NCBI RefSeq assembly: GCF_041379945.2
Contig: NZ_JBFTXJ020000004.1
Location: 186,001-250,000 of the forward strand
Length of the DNA stretch: 64,000 nt
Direction: 5' to 3'
DNA from: Aneurinibacillus sp. REN35
GTDB taxonomy: Bacteria; Bacillota; Bacilli; Aneurinibacillales; Aneurinibacillaceae
Within the stretch, counting starts at the first letter, position 1, and each line of letters opens with the position of its first letter. Both the position numbers and the translations under genes were made by a program. The notes under the pieces were generated by a model, which was not told the DNA's origin, made no database searches, and saw nothing but the letters and a program-made list of their open reading frames with translations. Below, piece by piece: positions 19,295-27,734 of the stretch.

Positions 19295-19687
19295 CTAATT
19301 CGAGGCTGTGCCGCCCTTAAATACACGAACTGTGTCATCAAGCTTGGTTAGTCCCATTTGTTCGGCAATGCTGCGAATCCGCTCCGGCTTGCTCAATTCA
19401 TCAATTTTGGCGTGTAATTCCCCGTTCTGCTCTGAGATTTGTTTGACTTCCTGTTTCGTTTCGAGAATCTGATAGTTGTAATCAGAGATTTTCGCATAAC
19501 GAGCAATGATAAACGTAGCTACAACGACGAGTGCGATGACGACGAAGAAATAGAGCATCTTCTCTCCTGCGCTAATGCCATAACGGACGGTTACGCGTTT
19601 TTTCTGTGGTACCTTTCGCTTTGGTACCGGCTTCCGTTCAATTTGTGTAGCTAAGCTTCCCTGATTGTATGGCCGCAAAACGTTCAT
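19295..19687 (-). CDS. ftsL: Cell division protein FtsL
   Basis: Short bitopic divisome protein that forms a complex with DivIC and DivIB. The 130 residues comprise a basic cytoplasmic tail with KRKVPQKKRVTVRYG, one membrane helix (about 45-66), and an extracellular leucine-zipper-like coiled coil (about 75-115). Sequence conservation in this family is low, so the call rests on topology, size and position between rsmH and pbpB. Start ATG at 19687, 14 bp after rsmH. Confidence 0.93.
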   Translation of the reverse strand: MNVLRPYNQGSLATQIERKPVPKRKVPQKKRVTVRYGISAGEKMLYFFVVIALVVVATFIIARYAKISDYNYQILETKQEVKQISEQNGELHAKIDELSKPERIRSIAEQMGLTKLDDTVRVFKGGTASN

Positions 19688-19700
19688 CCCCTCCTTCTGA

Positions 19701-20639
19701 TCAAGTTTCTAGCTTCTCTGCAATTCGTAGCTTCGCAGAACGAGATCTGCGGTTTTCATTCAATTCCGTCTCACCAGGCACAATCGGCTTGCGTGTCATT
19801 ACTTTCAGTACCGGCTTATTGCCGCAGGCACACTGCGGGAAATCCGGCGGGCATATACACCCTTTGCTATACTCTTGGTACGTTTGCTTACAAATTCTAT
19901 CTTCTAGAGAATGAAAAGTAATGACGCTCACCCTGCCGCCAACGCCAAGCATTGCAATGCTTGACTCTAGCGCTTCTTTGAAGGCGTTCAATTCATCATT
20001 CACCGCGATACGAATGGCTTGAAATGTGCGTTTTGCCGGATGCGGACCCGTACGCCTTGCGGCAGCCGGGATGCCCCGCTTAATAAGTTCGACCAGTTCA
20101 CCTGTTGTAGTGATCGATTGCTTCTTGCGTTCTGCTACAATTTCTTTGGCAATGCGACGAGCAAATTTCTCTTCGCCATATTCAAAAAAAATCGCGGCAA
20201 GTTCGCTCTCCGGCCATTCATTTACAATTTCATGTGCGGTAAGCGTCTGTGTACGATCCATCCGCATATCAAGCGGTGCATCCGCATTATAACTAAATCC
20301 ACGCTCCGCCTCATCCAATTGAGGTGATGATACGCCTAAATCAAACAGCACTCCGTCAACTTGCGAAATATGTAATTCTTCGAGCACCTGTCCTACATGA
20401 CGGAAGTTGCTTTTTACAAGCGTCACATGTTCCATATACGGCGCCAGGCGTTCTTTAGCATTGGCAAGCGCGACATCATCTTGATCGATAGCGATCAGCC
20501 GCCCTCCTTCACTCAGCCTGGATGCGATTAATGAGCTGTGGCCGGCACCTCCAAGTGTACAATCCACATAAATTCCGCCCGGCTTAATCGCCAAGCCGTC
20601 CACTGCTTCCTGGTGCAGCACCGTGATGTGATGGAACAT
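19701..20639 (-). CDS. rsmH: 16S rRNA (cytosine-1402-N4)-methyltransferase RsmH (MraW)
   Basis: SAM-dependent methyltransferase acting on C1402 in the decoding centre of 16S rRNA. The 312-residue protein opens with [14 protein letters not shown]. Its SAM pocket reads [16 protein letters not shown], followed by AIDQDDVAL and the family signature [22 protein letters not shown] (quoted in pieces), and the C-terminus has a cysteine-rich patch. The ATG at 20639 stands 7 bases after AAGGGGG; a start at 20657 overlaps that site. It follows mraZ by 21 bp. Confidence 0.97.
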   Translation of the reverse strand: MFHHITVLHQEAVDGLAIKPGGIYVDCTLGGAGHSSLIASRLSEGGRLIAIDQDDVALANAKERLAPYMEHVTLVKSNFRHVGQVLEELHISQVDGVLFDLGVSSPQLDEAERGFSYNADAPLDMRMDRTQTLTAHEIVNEWPESELAAIFFEYGEEKFARRIAKEIVAERKKQSITTTGELVELIKRGIPAAARRTGPHPAKRTFQAIRIAVNDELNAFKEALESSIAMLGVGGRVSVITFHSLEDRICKQTYQEYSKGCICPPDFPQCACGNKPVLKVMTRKPIVPGETELNENRRSRSAKLRIAEKLET

Positions 20640-20660
20640 CCATTTTCCCCCTTGCATCCT

Positions 20661-21092
20661 CTACAAATCAAAATCAACAATTCGTTCTGCAATCTCATTA
20701 AAGTAATCACCGGACGCGGACGTGTATTGCTCCCAGAGCGGTTGACTCCAGATCTCTATCCGGCTAGATACGCCAATGACGACGCATTCTTTCTCAATCT
20801 GTCCATGCTTGCGAAGGGCAGCCGGTATATTTACTCTGCCCTGCTTGTCCAAAGTGCATTCGGTTGCACCTGAGAAAAACAGACGGGTAAATGCACGAGC
20901 ATCGGCCTTGGTAAAGGGAAGAGCTTTCAACTTGCCAGTCAGCACGCTCCATTCTTCCATTGGATACACAAACAAGCATTGGTCTAGACCACGCGTTATG
21001 ACGAAGCGTTCGCCGAGCTCTTCTCGAAACTTTGAAGGAATGGTTAACCTTCCTTTATCATCGAGCGTATGCTCGAACTCGCCCATAAACAC
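20661..21092 (-). CDS. mraZ: Transcriptional regulator MraZ
   Basis: AbrB-fold regulator that forms rings and binds repeated TGG-type boxes in the dcw promoter. The 143-residue protein has two MraZ/SpoVT-AbrB repeats: residues 5-50 ([17 protein letters not shown]) and 78-120 ([17 protein letters not shown]). The DxxGR motif is intact in both. It is the first gene of the dcw operon. Four TGG boxes with about 10-bp spacing lie just upstream and are its likely operator. Start: the [15 protein letters not shown] codon at 21092. Confidence 0.97.
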   Translation of the reverse strand: MFMGEFEHTLDDKGRLTIPSKFREELGERFVITRGLDQCLFVYPMEEWSVLTGKLKALPFTKADARAFTRLFFSGATECTLDKQGRVNIPAALRKHGQIEKECVVIGVSSRIEIWSQPLWEQYTSASGDYFNEIAERIVDFDL

Positions 21093-21111
21093 GCTATCTC
21101 ACCTACCTATT

Positions 21112-21150
21112 TGCCATCTCCTCCACTTTGCCCCACTTTATACCACATAC
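21112..21150 (-). promoter_or_regulatory. MraZ operator: four TGG boxes at about 10-bp spacing
   Basis: On the minus strand the sequence between about 21150 and 21112 contains TATGTGG, AAAGTGG, AAAGTGG and AGATGG, each about 10 bases apart, immediately ahead of mraZ. MraZ proteins bind arrays of TGG/GTGG direct repeats in front of their own gene. A possible -10 (TAGAAT) lies at about 21152-21157; the -35 is unclear. Confidence 0.65.
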
Positions 21151-21229
21151 GTATTCTAGCTTATAAAACGAAATCCTTCTATAAAAAATTAGGAAGTTTT
21201 GTGGAAATAGCGCTAAATGCATAAAAAAA

Positions 21230-21261
21230 ATGTCGAATGGGCGCACAAACCCATTCGACAT
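21230..21261 (-). terminator. Intrinsic terminator of the bshC-ahcY unit
   Basis: A perfect 12-bp stem ATGTCGAATGGG/CCCATTCGACAT with an 8-base loop is followed on the minus strand by eight T residues. It ends transcription before the mraZ promoter. Confidence 0.92.
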
Positions 21262-21274
21262 TATGCTTTTTAGC

Positions 21275-22537
21275 CTATTCTTCTTTCCAGCTCTCTAAGT
21301 AAGACTTCTGTTCCTCGGTCAAAACGTCCAGTCCAAGACCCAGAGCTTCAAGTTTTAGACGTGCTACACGCTCATCAAGCTCATACGGTACGTTGAGAAC
21401 GCGCGGTCCGATTTCGTTATATTTTTCATTAACATATGCGAGCGAGATGGCTTGCAACGCAAATGTCATATCCATAATTTCTGCCGGGTGACCATCACCT
21501 GCAGCCAGATTAACGAGACGCCCTTCTGCCAGCAAATAAATCTTGCGGCCGTTTTTAAGCACATACTCTTCGATGTCTTTACGCACAACTCGCTTCGAAG
21601 TAGATAATTCCTCAAGTTCTGGCTTGTTGATTTCAATATCGAAGTGTCCAGCATTGGAGAGGATGGCGCCGTCTTTCATCAAATCCATATGTTCACCGCG
21701 AATCACATCGCGATTACCTGTTACCGTTACGAAATAATCTCCATGCTTAGCCGCTTCAGCCATCGGCATAACTTCAAATCCATCCATATAGGCTTCAATT
21801 GCTTTAATGCCATCGATTTCTGTTACAATTACTTTAGCACCCAAGCCCTTCGCACGAAGCGCAACACCACGTCCGCACCATCCATAGCCGACAACAACAA
21901 CTGTTTTACCAGCTACAACAAGGTTGGTTGTACGGTTAATGCCATCCCATACGGATTGGCCGGTACCATACCGATTGTCAAACAAATATTTGCAGTATGC
22001 ATCGTTTACAGCAATCATTGGGAACTTCAGCTCGCCGGATTTCTCCAGCGCACGGTTGCGGATTACTCCTGTTGTCGTCTCTTCACATCCGCCACGCACT
22101 TGAGAAAGCAGGTCCGGGCGCTCTGAATGTAGAATCGTAACAAGATCCCCACCGTCATCAATGATAAGGTCTGGTTTTGTTTCAAGCGTTTTGATCATAT
22201 GCTCTTTGTACTCTACCGGATCCGGATTGTACTTAGCAAATACAGTGATGCCGTCTTCTACAAGAGCCGCTGCTACATCATCTTGTGTTGAAAGCGGGTT
22301 GCTTCCTGTAATGGTTACATCAGCGCCGCCAGCTTTTACAACCTTTGCAAGATACGCTGTTTTTGCTTCTAAGTGAAGAGAAATAGCGACTTTTAAGCCT
22401 TTAAACGGCTGCTCCTTTTCAAATTGTTCACGAATGCGGTTTAACACCGGCATATGTTCTTTAACCCAGTCAATTTTGAGATGTCCATTCGGCGCAAGAC
22501 TCATGTCACGCACGATGCTTTTTTCCGTTGTATTCAA
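21275..22537 (-). CDS. ahcY: Adenosylhomocysteinase family protein (short, archaeal/Thermotoga-type)
   Basis: Hydrolyses S-adenosylhomocysteine to homocysteine and adenosine; some close relatives in methanogens prefer S-inosylhomocysteine. The 420-residue protein has the NAD-binding [22 protein letters not shown] (quoted in part; near 214-235), [20 protein letters not shown] and an [13 protein letters not shown] block. It ends [12 protein letters not shown] and lacks the C-terminal Lys/Tyr tail of the long bacterial/eukaryotic enzymes. Start is the TTG at 22537, 7 bases after GGGGAGC. It follows bshC by about 18 bp and is probably co-transcribed. B. subtilis lacks this enzyme and uses the MtnN/LuxS route instead. 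Confidence 0.9.
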   Translation of the reverse strand: MNTTEKSIVRDMSLAPNGHLKIDWVKEHMPVLNRIREQFEKEQPFKGLKVAISLHLEAKTAYLAKVVKAGGADVTITGSNPLSTQDDVAAALVEDGITVFAKYNPDPVEYKEHMIKTLETKPDLIIDDGGDLVTILHSERPDLLSQVRGGCEETTTGVIRNRALEKSGELKFPMIAVNDAYCKYLFDNRYGTGQSVWDGINRTTNLVVAGKTVVVVGYGWCGRGVALRAKGLGAKVIVTEIDGIKAIEAYMDGFEVMPMAEAAKHGDYFVTVTGNRDVIRGEHMDLMKDGAILSNAGHFDIEINKPELEELSTSKRVVRKDIEEYVLKNGRKIYLLAEGRLVNLAAGDGHPAEIMDMTFALQAISLAYVNEKYNEIGPRVLNVPYELDERVARLKLEALGLGLDVLTEEQKSYLESWKEE

Positions 22538-22555
22538 AATCTCAGCTCCCCGTCT

Positions 22556-24187
22556 TTAATCGATGGATACCGCATAGTGCTCAGGCACAATATCATACGG
22601 ATATGATACGAATTCCCTGAACCAATCCATGCCGTATTTGTTAAGATAGCCAAATATATTGTAAACTCGTTCCTGCGGTTTGTCCAATGGAAAGAGCGAT
22701 ATTGCAATCCGATCGAACTGTCTAAGCGACGCCTCGTGCTGTTTGACGAATGCAGCCTGCGTTTTTTGCTCATAATACGTGACTTGTTCAAGAATTTTCT
22801 CCAGGTTTTTGTCGCCTAATTTCTGCAGGCCGCGTTCGACTTCACCAGCTTCTTGAATGAGCGGTTCATACAGCTTCTCCATCTGTTTTCGGACAGCCTC
22901 AAATTTGCCTTCAAAATTATGTGTATCCTGAGCATGTAAGAACTGCTCCCGCTTCTCTGCAAGACGCAGCAATACATCGGCTGCACTTAACTCATGCTTT
23001 CGCATATTTTTCTGCACGGCACCTTCCAACAGACTAAACGATAGCCGAGGCAGGATCGGCGGCATCTCATATTCCATGCACCGGAACGCTTCCGCATACA
23101 TGCCCCAGTACGCAACTTCCCCAGGCCCGCCAACAAAAGCGAGGGTAGGTAGAAGATGTTCCTGCATGAGCGGTCGTGTCACCACATTGGCGCTGAATTG
23201 TTCAGGGTCGTCTTCTATTAGACGCAGCAGTTCTTCCGTCGTATAGGTTTCGCTTCCGTCCTTCGTTTCAAACCTTCCGTCTAAAAGCCGAGTGACACCC
23301 GTTCGCTCCCCGTTGCGATACAAAAAGAATTGCGCGTTCTGTATATCTGTCTCCACCTGTCGGTGATAGCCAAGGGATGCCAGTTTTTCTCCCTGCATAG
23401 CAACTGCCTGACTTAATTGCTCGTTCTTCTCAATTATAGATGTAAATACAGGCGCCTCTAGCTTACGCACGAACGGCAGAGCCGCATCAATCAAAACAAG
23501 TCCGTGTTCACCGAACAGCCAGGCCATAGTTCGGGCAAAAAAATCGGTTAGTGTCTTCGCCTGTTCTGTGAACCGATATAGCTTTTCTTTAATCGCCCCG
23601 GAAAATTCAGTCTCAATTTGCTCTAAAAAATATGCATCAATCAGCTCAAGCATTGCTGTAGGAGTAATTTGAAGATGTGAAATCGATGTCCGATTTACCG
23701 ACTCCTGCCCAAGTTTTACTTTTCTTACTTCAGCGTCTCGTGTCTGGACATACGTATGATTCACTTCTTCATAATCGTGGTCTTCTCCTGCAATCCAGAA
23801 AACTGGGATCACTGCTTTACCCAGCTTTTCTTCCTGTTCAGCGGCTAGACGAAGCGTGGTAATGGCCTTATGAATCGTATACAACGGGCCTGTCAGCACA
23901 CCGGCCTGCTGTCCGGATACGACGACATACGTATCGGGCTGACGCAGCTTTTCGATATTATCCAGCGCACAAGTATGATTGCCTACCTCTTTGTTAAATG
24001 CATGCAACCCGTCCGCAAGCTTGTCTCGATGTGAAATCGGATGAGCTGAAAGCCAGCTAAGTCGTTTCTCAAAGCTTTCCTGCTTATATGGCGCATACGG
24101 ATAGAACGCGCTCACCTTCTCGTAGTTATGTATGTAATCACGTACAATCGTTTGGTCGAACGGCAATTGTAGCTGTTCTAGCTGCAC
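22556..24187 (-). CDS. bshC: Bacillithiol biosynthesis cysteine-adding enzyme BshC
   Basis: Putative ligase adding cysteine to GlcN-malate, the last step of bacillithiol synthesis. The 543-residue protein shows the family blocks VVSGQQAGVLTGPLYTIHKA, FWIAGEDHDYEEVNH, FVGGPGEVAYWG and a long C-terminal coiled coil (about 390-470), all typical of BshC. I chose the GTG at 24187, giving VQLEQLQLPF, which aligns with B. subtilis BshC and is 9 bases after AAAGG. The ATG at 24196 is almost on top of the ribosome site. In B. subtilis bshC also lies just upstream of mraZ; here ahcY is inserted between them. Confidence 0.95.
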   Translation of the reverse strand: MQLEQLQLPFDQTIVRDYIHNYEKVSAFYPYAPYKQESFEKRLSWLSAHPISHRDKLADGLHAFNKEVGNHTCALDNIEKLRQPDTYVVVSGQQAGVLTGPLYTIHKAITTLRLAAEQEEKLGKAVIPVFWIAGEDHDYEEVNHTYVQTRDAEVRKVKLGQESVNRTSISHLQITPTAMLELIDAYFLEQIETEFSGAIKEKLYRFTEQAKTLTDFFARTMAWLFGEHGLVLIDAALPFVRKLEAPVFTSIIEKNEQLSQAVAMQGEKLASLGYHRQVETDIQNAQFFLYRNGERTGVTRLLDGRFETKDGSETYTTEELLRLIEDDPEQFSANVVTRPLMQEHLLPTLAFVGGPGEVAYWGMYAEAFRCMEYEMPPILPRLSFSLLEGAVQKNMRKHELSAADVLLRLAEKREQFLHAQDTHNFEGKFEAVRKQMEKLYEPLIQEAGEVERGLQKLGDKNLEKILEQVTYYEQKTQAAFVKQHEASLRQFDRIAISLFPLDKPQERVYNIFGYLNKYGMDWFREFVSYPYDIVPEHYAVSID

Positions 24188-24300
24188 ATGGTTCATCCTT
24201 TCTTTTCTTATTTAAAATAAGTATAGCACAAGATATAACGCATAAGTCGATCTTCGTACTTGCGGCACGAAATTGAAAAGAAACGTGAAAAGAGAAAAAA

Positions 24301-24328
24301 ATAGATGAGAAGCACGCTTCTCATCTAT
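24301..24328 (-). terminator. Terminator after the TetR gene
   Basis: A 12-bp perfect stem ATAGATGAGAAG/CTTCTCATCTAT with loop CACG is followed on the minus strand by six T. It closes the transcription unit that starts with the biotin carboxylase. Confidence 0.9.
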
Positions 24329-24349
24329 CCTATCTTCATTCCTTTACAA

Positions 24350-24925
24350 CTATGTTTTACGGACTGGCGATGAAATAACCATATGCTCCACCAGCTCCGT
24401 CACATACTGTCGGTTCTCTTCCGGCTGATCCGGAAAGAAAATGCCGATATGCGTCACTGATGCCATATACGTAAGAACATGACGCTCAACTCGAGCAGTA
24501 TCTGCTGTACATTCGGAGAATACGTTGCGCAGATGCTTCTTCAACTGCTCATGCGCCCGCATCTGTGCTCGCTGACCTTCATCACGCATTTCTACATCCC
24601 GCTGTGGATCTTCAACAATCTCAAGCCAAAAGCTTGAATGATGTGCTACAAAGACAAGAAGATGGTCAGTAATGAAACACAACTTCTCAACCATCGACTG
24701 CTTCACATCCTGTGTCACTTGAAAGATCTGCTGTTCTAGTTCATCCCATTGTCCGGTTAGAATTGCCTGATACAGCACAGCCTTATTTGGATAATAATTA
24801 TAAATCGTACCTACGGCAATACCGGCCTCCTTAGCAATGGAGCGCATATCCGCCTGGCGGTATCCTTTATCCGTAAAAATTTTGTGCGCAGCTGCCAGAA
24901 TGCGCTGCTGAAAGGAATGACTCAT
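24350..24925 (-). CDS. TetR/AcrR family transcriptional regulator
   Basis: A 191-residue repressor with an N-terminal TetR helix-turn-helix (residues 5-50: RILAAAHKIFTDKGY, ADMRSIAKEAGIAVGTIYNYYPNK) and a helical ligand-binding domain with no close signature that I recognise. The ATG at 24925 follows GAGGAG by 7 bases. It is the last gene of the carboxylase/HMG-CoA lyase operon, 98 bp after the carboxyltransferase. It probably controls that operon in response to an acyl-CoA, but the ligand is an inference from context. Confidence 0.88.
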   Translation of the reverse strand: MSHSFQQRILAAAHKIFTDKGYRQADMRSIAKEAGIAVGTIYNYYPNKAVLYQAILTGQWDELEQQIFQVTQDVKQSMVEKLCFITDHLLVFVAHHSSFWLEIVEDPQRDVEMRDEGQRAQMRAHEQLKKHLRNVFSECTADTARVERHVLTYMASVTHIGIFFPDQPEENRQYVTELVEHMVISSPVRKT

Positions 24926-25022
24926 ATCCCTACTCCTCAATCGCTATCAATTATGTCTCATCATAGCACATTCGCGTTCATTCGGAAACGCCAATCAAGG
25001 AGCAAGCTGCATCTGTAACATT

Positions 25023-26579
25023 CTATACAGGATAGACAGGATGCTTGCGATGCGAGAAGGTCAGATGTTTGCTCTCATATGCCTTCAGACGGCCAATCAA
25101 CTCCTGACGCAGATTATTCCCTTCTACAATGCCATCAATAATAAGCTCAGAAGCCAGACGATAGATATCAATGTCCTCCTGATATTCTTTACGCTTCTCC
25201 ATAATGAATTCCTGACGTTCTTTTGGATCTTCAATCGCATTGATTTTGTTGCTGTATACAGCATTAACTGCTGCTTCCGGTCCCATTACAGCGATCTGTG
25301 CGGTAGGCAGTGCCAAGCAGCAATCCGGCTCAAACGCAGGGCCTGCCATTGCATAAAGACCCGCACCATATGCTTTACGTACAATCACGGAGATCTTAGG
25401 TACTGTCGCTTCAGACATTGCCGAGATCATTTTAGCGCCATGTCGAATAATGCCAGCTCGCTCTACTTTTGTTCCAATCATAAAACCTGGGACATCGGCA
25501 AGGAACAGTACAGGAATCCCGTAGGCATCACATAATGTGATAAAGCGAGCCGATTTGTCAGCCGAATCTACGAAAAGCACTCCGCCTTTAACACGCGGTT
25601 GGTTTGCGATAATCCCTACCGGCTTCCCATCCATGCGGGCAAATCCGGTTACAAGCTCGGCTGCAAACAGTTTCTTCATCTCAAAAAACGAGCCTTCATC
25701 TACAATCGAATCAATAAGCTCATGCATATTAAATGGCGCATTCTGATTCGTAGGAACAATTTCTTCTACGCTGCGCACTTCTGCCTTTGGTGCTTTTGCT
25801 TCACGCACCGGGGGTTTCTCACTGAAATTGGCTGGGAAATACGAGAGATACTGACGTGCTGATGCAATCGCTTCCTGTTCTGAGGCAGCCAGCACATCAC
25901 CGCAGCCGCTTACAGAGCAGTGCATGCGGGCGCCGCCCATTTCTTCAAGCGTTACCTTCTCCCCAATAACCATCTCGGCCATGCGCGGAGAACCCAGATA
26001 CATGCTCGCATTGCCCTCTACCATAATGACGATGTCGCAAAACGCCGGAATATACGCCCCACCGGCTGCGGATGGGCCGAACAACACGCATACCTGCGGT
26101 ACCATACCCGACATTTTCACTTGATTGTAGAAAATACGTCCCGCACCACGTCGGCCCGGAAACATCTCTATTTGATCTGTGATGCGCGCACCTGCGGAAT
26201 CTACCAGATAAATCATCGGTACGCGCAGCTTTTCAGCCGTTTCTTGAATCCGAATAATTTTCTCTACAGTACGCGCTCCCCAAGAACCCGCCTTTACGGT
26301 TGAATCATTGGCCATTACGCATACAGTCTGGCCGTTTACTTTACCGATGGCAGTTACGACCCCATCTGCAGGCAGATCACCTGCCATAAAATTAGCAAAC
26401 AATCCATCTTCAAGCTGGAATTCGTCATCGAACAGCAGTTGAAGTCGATCACGCACGAACAGCTTGTTTTGTTCTTTATTCTTTGCATGATATTTATCCG
26501 CGCCGCCGCGGTGAATCTGCTCAATCCGTTCGTGAAGCGTCTCTTCAAGTGTTTTATTGGCCTGCTGTGTATTGCTCAT
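25023..26579 (-). CDS. Acyl-CoA carboxylase carboxyltransferase subunit (YngE/MccB/PccB type)
   Basis: Transfers carboxyl from carboxybiotin to an acyl-CoA. The 518-residue protein has both crotonase-like carboxyltransferase halves: the N-terminal half with GSWGARTVEKI and LVDSAGARI, and the C-terminal half with ADVPGFMIGTKVE and KAYGAGLYAM. The surrounding HMG-CoA lyase suggests methylcrotonyl-CoA as substrate (leucine degradation), but the subunit cannot be told from a propionyl-CoA carboxylase by eye. B. subtilis yngE is the matching gene in the yng operon. The start ATG at 26579 overlaps the HMG-CoA lyase by 26 bp, so expression is coupled. Confidence 0.92.
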   Translation of the reverse strand: MSNTQQANKTLEETLHERIEQIHRGGADKYHAKNKEQNKLFVRDRLQLLFDDEFQLEDGLFANFMAGDLPADGVVTAIGKVNGQTVCVMANDSTVKAGSWGARTVEKIIRIQETAEKLRVPMIYLVDSAGARITDQIEMFPGRRGAGRIFYNQVKMSGMVPQVCVLFGPSAAGGAYIPAFCDIVIMVEGNASMYLGSPRMAEMVIGEKVTLEEMGGARMHCSVSGCGDVLAASEQEAIASARQYLSYFPANFSEKPPVREAKAPKAEVRSVEEIVPTNQNAPFNMHELIDSIVDEGSFFEMKKLFAAELVTGFARMDGKPVGIIANQPRVKGGVLFVDSADKSARFITLCDAYGIPVLFLADVPGFMIGTKVERAGIIRHGAKMISAMSEATVPKISVIVRKAYGAGLYAMAGPAFEPDCCLALPTAQIAVMGPEAAVNAVYSNKINAIEDPKERQEFIMEKRKEYQEDIDIYRLASELIIDGIVEGNNLRQELIGRLKAYESKHLTFSHRKHPVYPV

Positions 26580-27492
26580 TACCGCATTCCCCTTCCTTGC
26601 CTGTATTTTTCATCGCTGCAAGCACCCGCGAAGGCAGCGTGCGCTGTAATACTCGTTCAATAAAAGCACCGGTCTCAACCAGCTTCTCTAAGTTAACGCC
26701 GGTCTCAACTCCCATACCGTGCAGCATGTATACTACATCTTCAGTAGATATATTTCCGGAGGCTCCAGGAGCATACGGACATCCGCCCAAGCCGCCAATG
26801 GAGCTATCGAACGTTCGAATGCCCGCTTCAAACGCTGCATATACGTTGGCAAGCCCGGTACCACGCGTGTCATGAAAATGACCGGCCAAACGTTCCGCTC
26901 CAAATTGCTCAATCAGAGAAACAAACCGCTCTTTCACCTGTCCTGGGGTTCCTACTCCGATGGTATCACCGATGGAAACTTCATACACACCCATATGCAG
27001 CAGCCCTTCCGTAACACGAGCTACCGATGCAAGGGACACATCACCTTCATATGGGCAACCGAATGCCGTAGAAACATAGCCGCGCACCCGCATGCCCGCT
27101 GCCATACCCGCTTCGACAACTTCGCGAAGTACGGGATACGTCTCCGCAATCGTTTTGTTGATGTTGCTTTTATTGTGCGCTTCGCTTGAAGACATGAATA
27201 CTGCAATCTCTTGAATTTCTGCTTTTTTTGCCCGTTCCAATCCTCTTATATTTGGCACGAGCGCACTGTATACTACGCCAGGTTCTCTCTGAATGCGATT
27301 CAATACGTCAGCCGCATCGGCAAGCTGCGGAATCCACTTCGGGTTCACAAAAGAAGTTGCTTCAATTTTGCGAAGTCCCGAACTGACTAATCGCTCAATC
27401 AGTTCGATTTTAACGGAAGTATCAATGATATCTTTTTCATTTTGGAGTCCATCACGCGGACCAACTTCAAAAAGGGTAACCTGATCGGCCAT
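26554..27492 (-). CDS. Hydroxymethylglutaryl-CoA lyase
   Basis: Cleaves HMG-CoA to acetoacetate and acetyl-CoA, the last step of leucine breakdown. The 312-residue TIM-barrel protein opens with LFEVGPRDGLQNEKD, which includes the catalytic Arg-Asp pair. It has the metal-binding HFHDTRGTGLANVYA and the GGLGGCPYAPGASGN loop with its catalytic cysteine. The ATG at 27492 lies after AAGGAGGG; the upstream eight-codon extension lacks support. It is flanked by the biotin carrier (14 bp upstream) and the carboxyltransferase (overlap). The order matches B. subtilis yngG. Confidence 0.95.
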   Translation of the reverse strand: MADQVTLFEVGPRDGLQNEKDIIDTSVKIELIERLVSSGLRKIEATSFVNPKWIPQLADAADVLNRIQREPGVVYSALVPNIRGLERAKKAEIQEIAVFMSSSEAHNKSNINKTIAETYPVLREVVEAGMAAGMRVRGYVSTAFGCPYEGDVSLASVARVTEGLLHMGVYEVSIGDTIGVGTPGQVKERFVSLIEQFGAERLAGHFHDTRGTGLANVYAAFEAGIRTFDSSIGGLGGCPYAPGASGNISTEDVVYMLHGMGVETGVNLEKLVETGAFIERVLQRTLPSRVLAAMKNTGKEGECGNEQYTAGQ

Positions 27493-27505
27493 TCTCTCAC
27501 CCTCC

Positions 27506-27721
27506 TTACCCTTCAAGCTCGATTAATACGTCTCCTTCATTCACAAAATCGCCGACATTTACTTTTACTGCCGCTACTTTACCTGCTGCTTCGGCTGTAA
27601 CCGGCACTTCCATCTTCATGGATTCTAACATTACTACATCGGCACCTGCCTGTACCTCTTCGCCTTGACCCACTAATACGTTGATTACTGTACCTGCCAT
27701 ATTCGCTACGATCTGTTTCAT
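27506..27721 (-). CDS. Biotin/lipoyl attachment domain protein (YngHB-like biotin carrier)
   Basis: A stand-alone 71-residue biotinyl domain. The biotinylation motif ESMKME is present with Lys36 as the acceptor, about 35 residues from each end as usual. The hammerhead fold is indicated by the paired halves VANMAGTVINVLV and VAAVKVNVGDFVNEGDVLIELEG. It shuttles carboxyl between the biotin carboxylase (13 bp upstream) and the carboxyltransferase. Many homologues are fused to the biotin carboxylase; here, as in B. subtilis, the carrier is separate. Confidence 0.95.
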   Translation of the reverse strand: MKQIVANMAGTVINVLVGQGEEVQAGADVVMLESMKMEVPVTAEAAGKVAAVKVNVGDFVNEGDVLIELEG

Positions 27722-27734
27722 CTTAAAGTTCCTC

